Of a stretch of 20,013 nucleotides of DNA, positions 14,583 to 20,013 are shown one piece after another. The notes under the pieces were generated by a model. That model was not told the origin of the DNA and did no database searches. It saw only the letters and a list, made by a program, of their open reading frames with translations. Both the position numbers and the translations under genes were made by a program. Source of the DNA: CAYTLQ01 sp964438715 (lineage in GTDB: Bacteria > Bacteroidota > Ignavibacteria > Ignavibacteriales > Ignavibacteriaceae). The stretch covers positions 1 through 20,013 of the forward strand of contig CAYTLQ010000303.1 in NCBI GenBank assembly GCA_964438715.1. Direction: 5' to 3'. The first letter of the stretch is position 1; the number at the start of each line of letters is the position of its first letter.

Positions 14583-16235
14583 ATGAGAAAAATATTTCTG
14601 TTCGTTGTATTTGTCTCCTTAGTATTTAGTCAAACGCAAAGAAAAGCGTTTGTAAATGGTAAAATTTACACCGTAAATACCAAGCAACCCTATGTAGAGT
14701 GTGTTGTAACAGAAGCTGAACGAATAATTTTTGCCGGTTCAAGGAACAGTGCAGAAAAATATATTGATAAAAATACGCGGATAATTGACCTTAAAGGGAA
14801 ACTTATGCTTCCCGGCTTTATTGATAACCATGTGCATTTCATCAGCGGTGGATTTTATCTCAATGGATTAGATCTCCGGAAAGCTAAATCGGTGAAGGAA
14901 TTTCAAAATCTTTTGCTCAAATATGCGCAGGAACATCCCGGCGAATGGATTACCGGTGGGGACTGGGATCACGAAGCATGGGATATTAAAGAACCTCCTA
15001 CGAGATATGATATTGACGCGGTAGTAAAAAATACTCCGGTATTTGTTTCCAGATTCGATGGTCACATGGCGGTTGCAAATTCAGCGGCGTTGAAACTTGC
15101 GGGTATAACAAAAGAAAGTATAAGTCCCGAAGGTGGGCTAATAGTAAAAGACCCTGAAACCGGCGAACCAACCGGGCTTCTGAAAGATAATGCTATGTTA
15201 GCGGTATTTAATGTTATTCCCGAACCTTCTGAAGCGGAGTATGACAGGGCACTTTTCGCTTCAATGGCAGAAGCAAAAAAATATGGTGTTACATCAATAC
15301 ACGATATTACATATAAAAATGATCTCAGAATTTATCAGAAATTTGAACGGAATAACGATTTAACAATTCGTATTTACTCTATAATGCCTGTTGAAGACTA
15401 TCAGTATCTTGTAAAAAGCGGAATTCAATACGGCTTTGGCTCTGATTATTTGCGCATCGGCGCTTTGAAAGCATTTGCAGATGGCTCTCTCGGCTCATCA
15501 ACTGCATGGTTTATGGAGCCGTATGAGCAGGACCCAACTACTTCCGGATTACCAAACGACATCGTAAAGAACGGCAACCTCGAGAAGTGGGTGTTTGATG
15601 CTGATAAAAATAAATTACAGGTTTGTACACATGCCATTGGCGATGCGGCAAATGATTATATGCTCACTTTATATGAGAAAGTTATTAGTCAGAATCCCGA
15701 ATGGGACAGACGGTTTAGAATAGAGCATGCACAACATGTTCGTTTTGAAGACATCAACCGATTCGCTAAAAGTAAAGTTATAGCCGCTGTTCAACCATAT
15801 CACTGTATTGATGACGGAGTATGGGCAGAAAAACGAATTGGTCCGGAAAGAATTAAATATACATATCCATTCAGGAACTTTCTTGATGCAGGTGTAACTC
15901 TCTGTTTTGGCAGTGATTGGACAGTAGCTCCAATTAATCCTCTGCTTGGTATTTATGCGGCAGTAACCAGGCGAACCCTTGATGAAAAGAATCCGGATGG
16001 TTGGATTCCCGAACAAAAAATTACTGTGGAAGAGGCAATCCGTTGCTACACAATTAATAATGCTTTTGCATCATTTCAGGAAAATGATAAAGGGACAATT
16101 GAAGAGGGGAAATTTGCAGATTTTGTAGTCCTCTCCGATGACATTCTTTCTATAGATCCGGTTAAAATAAAAGATGTAAAAGTGCTGATGACTGTTGTTG
16201 GCGGCAAAGTTGTATATGAGTTCGAAAAAGAATAA
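14583..16235 (+). CDS. Exported metal-dependent amidohydrolase, YtcJ-like
   Basis: 550 aa, full length for the YtcJ / N-substituted formamide deformylase-like branch of the amidohydrolase superfamily. Residues 1-16 are a signal peptide (MRKIFLFVVF..VFS-QTQ), so it acts in the periplasm or outside. Metal-site and active-site residues seen: H83-V-H85 in PGFIDNHVHF, K296 in the ALKAFADGSLGSS motif (probable carboxylated Lys), H350 in THAIGDAAND, H382 in RIEHAQ and D445 in FGSDW. The C-terminal small beta-domain has the usual GTIEEGKFADFVVLSDD. The superfamily hydrolyses amide or ester-like C-N bonds; the substrate here is unknown. The ATG at 14583 has a poor ribosome binding site. The GH57 gene follows after 67 nt with no terminator between, so co-transcription is likely. 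Confidence 0.9.
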   Translation: MRKIFLFVVFVSLVFSQTQRKAFVNGKIYTVNTKQPYVECVVTEAERIIFAGSRNSAEKYIDKNTRIIDLKGKLMLPGFIDNHVHFISGGFYLNGLDLRKAKSVKEFQNLLLKYAQEHPGEWITGGDWDHEAWDIKEPPTRYDIDAVVKNTPVFVSRFDGHMAVANSAALKLAGITKESISPEGGLIVKDPETGEPTGLLKDNAMLAVFNVIPEPSEAEYDRALFASMAEAKKYGVTSIHDITYKNDLRIYQKFERNNDLTIRIYSIMPVEDYQYLVKSGIQYGFGSDYLRIGALKAFADGSLGSSTAWFMEPYEQDPTTSGLPNDIVKNGNLEKWVFDADKNKLQVCTHAIGDAANDYMLTLYEKVISQNPEWDRRFRIEHAQHVRFEDINRFAKSKVIAAVQPYHCIDDGVWAEKRIGPERIKYTYPFRNFLDAGVTLCFGSDWTVAPINPLLGIYAAVTRRTLDEKNPDGWIPEQKITVEEAIRCYTINNAFASFQENDKGTIEEGKFADFVVLSDDILSIDPVKIKDVKVLMTVVGGKVVYEFEKE

Positions 16236-16302
16236 TTGTATTTGAATAGTAAAAGTATCTCGAAAAAGTTTCGTAAAAAATAAAGGAGTCCATATAGATA
16301 AT

Positions 16303-19300
16303 ATGAAGCAAAAAATAGTATTTGCACTATTGTTTCTAATGACGAATATTTTGTATTCCGGTGAAGATAATAAGACAAAAGAAACAAAAGTCAATCCGCC
16401 GATTTATATTGCATTTCTATGGCATATGCATCAGCCGATATATTTTCCGTATGAGTCAGTAGTACAAACCGATGCAAACGGCAGGTATCCATTTTCAGTT
16501 ACCGACATTCATAATCAGAGATGGGGACCATATACATCATGGCCTAAAAATGCAGTTCAGAAAGGTATTTCAGCAGGTCTTCCGCACTTTGGTGCACAAG
16601 TGAGTTTTTCCGGTTCGCTCATAGAAAATCTTAATGCGTTGGAAGCAAACGGGAATGGAAATTTTTCGAACTGGAAATCACATTGGAATTATATTAAAAA
16701 TCAAAAAACATCGCTTAATAACCCCAGAATGGATATGGTAGGTTTTGGATATTTTCATCCATTAATGGGATTAATAGATTATCTGGATATTCGCAAGCAA
16801 ATTCAGAGGCATAAACAAATTATGTCCACTAACTTACCGGGTGCATATTCAAAAGGAATATTCCCTCCGGAAAATGCTTTTTCAAACAGAATAATTCCTG
16901 CGCTTGTTGATGAAGGACTTGAATGGGTTCTTGTAGATAATATACATTTCGATAGAGCCGCCGAAGGATACCCTTTTTCAGTAGGCGGTAATATTTATGA
17001 GCCGAATAAATCTGATGTATTAAATCCAAATCCTAACGACTGGGTACAGTTGAATGGATTATGGGCTCCGACGAAAAACTCTGCAAAATGGGGAAGACAG
17101 CCGCATTATGTTGAGTATGTTAATCCGACAACAGGTGTAAAGAAAAAAATTATTGCAATACCGGCAGACAGATATATGGGTAATGAGGATGGCCGCGGTG
17201 GTTTCGGAGCGTTGAATTATGAAGCTGTAATGAGTCAATTGGAAAGTTATAATACCGATCCAACAAAACCTATTCTTATTGTATTGCACCACGATGGTGA
17301 CAATTATGGCGGCGGCAGTGAAGGATACTATGGTGGTAACTTCCAGAATTTTGTAAACTGGCTGCAAGCTAATCCAACAAGGTTTGTGTGTACCACAATT
17401 CAGGATTATCTGCAGATGTTTCCACCCGATCCGAATGATGTTATCCATATTGAGGATGGATCGTGGAGTGGTGCAGATAACGGTGATCCGGAATTTAAAA
17501 AATGGTTAGGCGATCCGGGAGCTAATGGATACAGTCCCGATAGAAATAGCTGGGGTGTTTTAACAGCGGCAAAAAATCTTGTTCACACTGCTGAACAAAT
17601 TGATCCGAATAATCCTAATACAATAAATGCATGGAAGTATTTATTGGTTGGTGAATCAAGCGATTATTGGTATTGGGATGGTTCCCTCAATGGCATCTGG
17701 GACTCACATCCTACACGCGCCGCAAATCAGGCTATACAATCAGCCCAATTAGTTACCGGTTCGGATCTTACTCCACCAACTATTTTTCAACCACAAAGAG
17801 AACCTTACAATCCGGGAGGTACTGAGTGGGGAATAAACCAGACAAATAATGTTACAATATGGAGCTATGTCTTCGATAAAAGTGGCCTTAATTCAGTAAA
17901 ACTGAAATACAGAATTGATGTTGATGGAAAAAACTCAACAGCCTCAATTGATAATGAAACATACGCAGGCGGACCGGAGGTGGGTTCATGGATTGAACTG
18001 GACATGACTGGAGTTGATAAGCCTTCACAGACAAATCCTGCACCATTATTAAAAGCAAAAGAATATAGCGCTGAAATTACCGGTTTAAACAATAAACTGA
18101 TAGACTATTACATTGAAGCAGTTGATAATAATGGTAATATTGCAAAATCGGAGATTATGCACTGCTGGATTGGGGCTAATAGCGGCGGGGGCGGTGGAGG
18201 CGGCACTACTGTCGTTAGTTGGACACCAAATGCAGTTACATCGAATGATACTATTACTATAAAAGTAACAAACGCTACAATTGGCGCTAAACTGCATTGG
18301 GGAGTAAATTATAATGGCAGTAACTGGCAGACTCCCGATTCTGTTTATTGGCCTGTAGGTACAGTAAAGTTTAATGGCTATGGACCGGCCGTTGAATCGC
18401 CCTTCACAGGACCTGATACCGCGGGAATTCTTACAATCAAAATAGGTCCGTTTAATAATCCCGCACAACAAGTAGATCGGATTGCTTTTGTAATTCATTA
18501 TAACGATAACACATGGAATAATAATGGCGGACAGGACTATCACATTACATTTTCCGGGGGAGGTGGCGGTCAGGCTTTTGTAATGGATGGTACACTTGAT
18601 GCAACAGCACAAAGTGTAGCCACTTCTGCCGGTACAAATCTCTACCTTGGCTGGAATGGCTCAGAGCTTTATGTTGCAACGCAGTCAGCCCCGACACAAG
18701 GAAGAGATGTTTTTATTTTTGTCACCGACTCAATTCGTCCATTGGTAAACGCTCCATGGGCAAAGGCGGGTAAGGTTGCCGGCTGGGGTGTTTATCTGGC
18801 TAATGAGAGCACAAATAATTATGTCAATTGGTTTGACAATAATGGAACGGCTCAAAAAGCAGCGGGAAACATTCTCGAAGGTTCAATTAATGTTCAGAAT
18901 GAATTCGGATTTATTCCATCAAAACTCTATATAGCCGTAGGAAAATATGGCACTGCAGATGGCGGTACATTACAGGCGCAGATTCCGGAAGGTAATGCTA
19001 ACGGAGATATCGAAGGTTCTGAATTTTTCATGTTCGACTATGTGCTGACGAATGTGAAAAAAGATGAAACATCATTACCGATTTCTCTGAACCTTTCGCA
19101 GAACTATCCGAATCCTTTTAATCCGGAAACAGTTATCAATTTTGAACTACCCACACAGGGTTATACAACATTAAAAGTGTATGATGTGCTTGGAAATATT
19201 GTTTCAACGCTTGTTGATGGTGAATTACAGGCGGGGATTCATTTTGCGAGATTTAACGGAGCAGGGCTTTCCAGTGGCATATACTATTACACCCTTACTT

Positions 19301-19344
19301 CCGCAGGTAGTACTATAACCAGAAAAATGTTGTTAATGAAGTAA
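16303..19344 (+). CDS. T9SS-exported glycoside hydrolase family 57 protein with carbohydrate-binding modules
   Basis: 1013 aa. The signal peptide is about residues 1-20 (ILYSG-ED). A GH57 catalytic domain covers about 34-480: HMHQP at 41-45, a GYFHPLMGLI motif at 149-158, GIFPPENAF with the probable nucleophile E190, and LHHDGDNYGGGS with the probable acid D331. GH57 enzymes act on alpha-glucans (amylase, pullulanase, branching, transferase). An Ig/FN3-like region (about 505-625) follows, then a glycine linker (SGGGGGGGT), a CBM25-like starch-binding module (about 638-750, with WNNNGGQDYH), a second glycine linker, a CBM9/DOMON-like module (about 755-920), and the T9SS sorting domain (QNYPNPFNP from about 932). 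It is predicted to be an extracellular or surface alpha-glucan enzyme; exact activity unknown. AGGAG at 16284-16288 lies a rather long 14 nt before the ATG. Confidence 0.9.
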   Translation: MKQKIVFALLFLMTNILYSGEDNKTKETKVNPPIYIAFLWHMHQPIYFPYESVVQTDANGRYPFSVTDIHNQRWGPYTSWPKNAVQKGISAGLPHFGAQVSFSGSLIENLNALEANGNGNFSNWKSHWNYIKNQKTSLNNPRMDMVGFGYFHPLMGLIDYLDIRKQIQRHKQIMSTNLPGAYSKGIFPPENAFSNRIIPALVDEGLEWVLVDNIHFDRAAEGYPFSVGGNIYEPNKSDVLNPNPNDWVQLNGLWAPTKNSAKWGRQPHYVEYVNPTTGVKKKIIAIPADRYMGNEDGRGGFGALNYEAVMSQLESYNTDPTKPILIVLHHDGDNYGGGSEGYYGGNFQNFVNWLQANPTRFVCTTIQDYLQMFPPDPNDVIHIEDGSWSGADNGDPEFKKWLGDPGANGYSPDRNSWGVLTAAKNLVHTAEQIDPNNPNTINAWKYLLVGESSDYWYWDGSLNGIWDSHPTRAANQAIQSAQLVTGSDLTPPTIFQPQREPYNPGGTEWGINQTNNVTIWSYVFDKSGLNSVKLKYRIDVDGKNSTASIDNETYAGGPEVGSWIELDMTGVDKPSQTNPAPLLKAKEYSAEITGLNNKLIDYYIEAVDNNGNIAKSEIMHCWIGANSGGGGGGGTTVVSWTPNAVTSNDTITIKVTNATIGAKLHWGVNYNGSNWQTPDSVYWPVGTVKFNGYGPAVESPFTGPDTAGILTIKIGPFNNPAQQVDRIAFVIHYNDNTWNNNGGQDYHITFSGGGGGQAFVMDGTLDATAQSVATSAGTNLYLGWNGSELYVATQSAPTQGRDVFIFVTDSIRPLVNAPWAKAGKVAGWGVYLANESTNNYVNWFDNNGTAQKAAGNILEGSINVQNEFGFIPSKLYIAVGKYGTADGGTLQAQIPEGNANGDIEGSEFFMFDYVLTNVKKDETSLPISLNLSQNYPNPFNPETVINFELPTQGYTTLKVYDVLGNIVSTLVDGELQAGIHFARFNGAGLSSGIYYYTLTSAGSTITRKMLLMK

Positions 19345-19378
19345 CTTTATTTAGAGTATAGTAAGGATTACTAACTAT

Positions 19379-19416
19379 AAAGCCGCCTTTCTCTGAGGCG
19401 GCTTTATTATTTTTGC
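19379..19416. terminator. Strong hairpin terminator between convergent GH57 and NUDIX genes
   Basis: A perfect 9-bp GC-rich stem AAAGCCGCC (19379-19387) / GGCGGCTTT (19397-19405) with a 9-nt loop is followed by TTATTATTTTT-type sequence on the plus strand. It lies 34 bp after the GH57 stop and 34 bp beyond the NUDIX stop codon, so it may serve both genes. The minus-strand T-tract is weaker. Confidence 0.85.
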
Positions 19417-19439
19417 AAACAAATATGAAGTAAAATGAT

Positions 19440-20013
19440 CTAACGGGTAATAGCCAAAGATTTTATTTCTTCGTTATAAATATCAGGGAGTTTTGAAGAA
19501 TGAGCTCTGTACCACTCAAATCCCGCAGTAAGGACCTCGATCATCCAGGGGTCATTATCGGTACGATTTTCCATAACCATATCTATTTCTTCTTCGCTTA
19601 TCCAATAAAATGACTCAAACTCATTCTTGTCGATAACCGAAAGATGATTGTTTGGAGCAAGAGTAACAACAAAAATAAACTCGAAGATATGTGTTGGTTC
19701 TTCTTTCTCATCCTTTTTCCATTCAAAGGTTTTTATACACTCATGAATTCCCTGAGCAGTAAGAGATGTTTCTTCTTTTATCTCCCTGAATAAGCCGGTA
19801 AGAAGTGATTCACCTTCTTCAATGTAACCTCCGGGTACTTCCCAGCAACCCGGATACGATTTATTTGAAAAAGAACGCTGGAGAATAAGAATTCTGCCGG
19901 CGCTGTCAAAAATGACTCCCCCCGCAACAAACCGTATAGGGAGAGGCGGTGGTTGTGTATGGATGAGATCACTTATAGAAAGAGTAGAAAATCTTTTCAA
20001 TATGCTGAGATAA
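19440..20013 (-). CDS. NUDIX hydrolase, 5' end probably beyond the window
   Basis: Cytoplasmic nucleoside-diphosphate-linked pyrophosphohydrolase family. From a TTG at 20000 it reads 186 aa, but the frame stays open to the window edge and no in-frame ATG or GTG exists before the catalytic domain. The true start may lie outside. The Nudix box begins at G58 and follows GX5EX7REUXEE (E64, R72-E73, E76-E77), but the late conserved Gly is Ser79. Upstream, RFVAGGVIF, a Q-R strand and GCWEVPGG match the family core. The C-terminal part (FYWISEEEID, WMIEVLTAGFEWYR) suggests the general ADP-ribose/NTP-type subgroup. The substrate is not predictable. It is convergent with the GH57 gene across the terminator. 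Confidence 0.9.
   Translation of the reverse strand, partial: YLSILKRFSTLSISDLIHTQPPPLPIRFVAGGVIFDSAGRILILQRSFSNKSYPGCWEVPGGYIEEGESLLTGLFREIKEETSLTAQGIHECIKTFEWKKDEKEEPTHIFEFIFVVTLAPNNHLSVIDKNEFESFYWISEEEIDMVMENRTDNDPWMIEVLTAGFEWYRAHSSKLPDIYNEEIKSLAITR

Noticed and set aside
16071..16394. Two overlapping minus-strand open frames of over 100 codons at the amidohydrolase/GH57 junction
   Set aside because: Phe/Tyr-rich translations of AT-rich antisense sequence; they conflict with two well-supported genes.
18181..18208. G-rich run as a possible quadruplex or regulatory site
   Set aside because: It encodes the glycine linker between modules of the GH57 protein, repeated near 18555.
18085..18612. 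175-codon open frame on the minus strand
   Set aside because: Opposite the carbohydrate-module part of the GH57 gene; Cys/Ile/Asn-rich translation with no domain features.

Overview
The window reads as a chromosomal segment of an AT-rich, Gram-negative, free-living bacterium of the Bacteroidota/Chlorobiota superphylum, most likely an Ignavibacteria/Kapabacteria-type lineage. The basis is three secreted proteins ending in a type IX secretion (T9SS) type A sorting domain with the phrase QNYPNPFNP, plus a secreted DUF5916 protein and a DUF4097 protein behind an ECF sigma/anti-sigma pair. This placement is inferred from protein style; there is no rRNA or marker tree. No tRNA, rRNA, CRISPR array, transposase or phage gene was seen.

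Layout. (1) 1-233 has no gene but holds two imperfect copies of a ~32-bp repeat. (2) A class D (OXA-type) serine beta-lactamase lies on the minus strand (234-1025). (3) Divergent from it is a four-gene plus-strand operon (1212-6589): ECF sigma factor, membrane anti-sigma factor with a zinc-finger N-terminus and a HEAT-like C-terminus, DUF4097 beta-solenoid protein (ATGA overlap with the anti-sigma gene), and an 883-aa CBM9-like/DUF5916 outer-membrane-type protein. A 12-bp-stem hairpin closes it. (4) After ~400 bp of mostly empty sequence comes purK-purE (7046-8700), the two-step bacterial route from AIR to CAIR. purK has no ATG/GTG/TTG at the position its protein requires. (5) A cation diffusion facilitator gene lies on the minus strand and overlaps the purE 3' end by 25 bp. 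(6) Two adjacent T9SS cargo genes (10014-11255 and 11323-14163) each end in a canonical terminator and share a homologous C-terminal tail. (7) An intergenic stretch rich in dyads (14221-14582) precedes an exported YtcJ-like amidohydrolase (14583-16235). Next is a 1013-aa T9SS-exported GH57 family glycoside hydrolase with starch-binding-like and CBM9-like modules (16303-19344). (8) A strong hairpin separates this from a convergent NUDIX hydrolase that runs to the window edge.

How the genes work together. The clearest functional units are the ECF envelope operon (sensor/regulator plus surface proteins), the purine pair, and a secretome block (two T9SS proteins of unknown role, an exported amidohydrolase and an extracellular alpha-glucan-type GH57) suited to scavenging polymers. 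The beta-lactamase shares a 186-bp divergent control region with the ECF sigma gene, so a link to envelope stress is possible but unproven. I did not find a clearly new defence or mobile system. The most unusual points are the purK start, the HEAT-fused anti-sigma factor, the atypical CDF metal site with its Cys-rich tail, the multi-module T9SS GH57, and the dyad-rich intergenic region.
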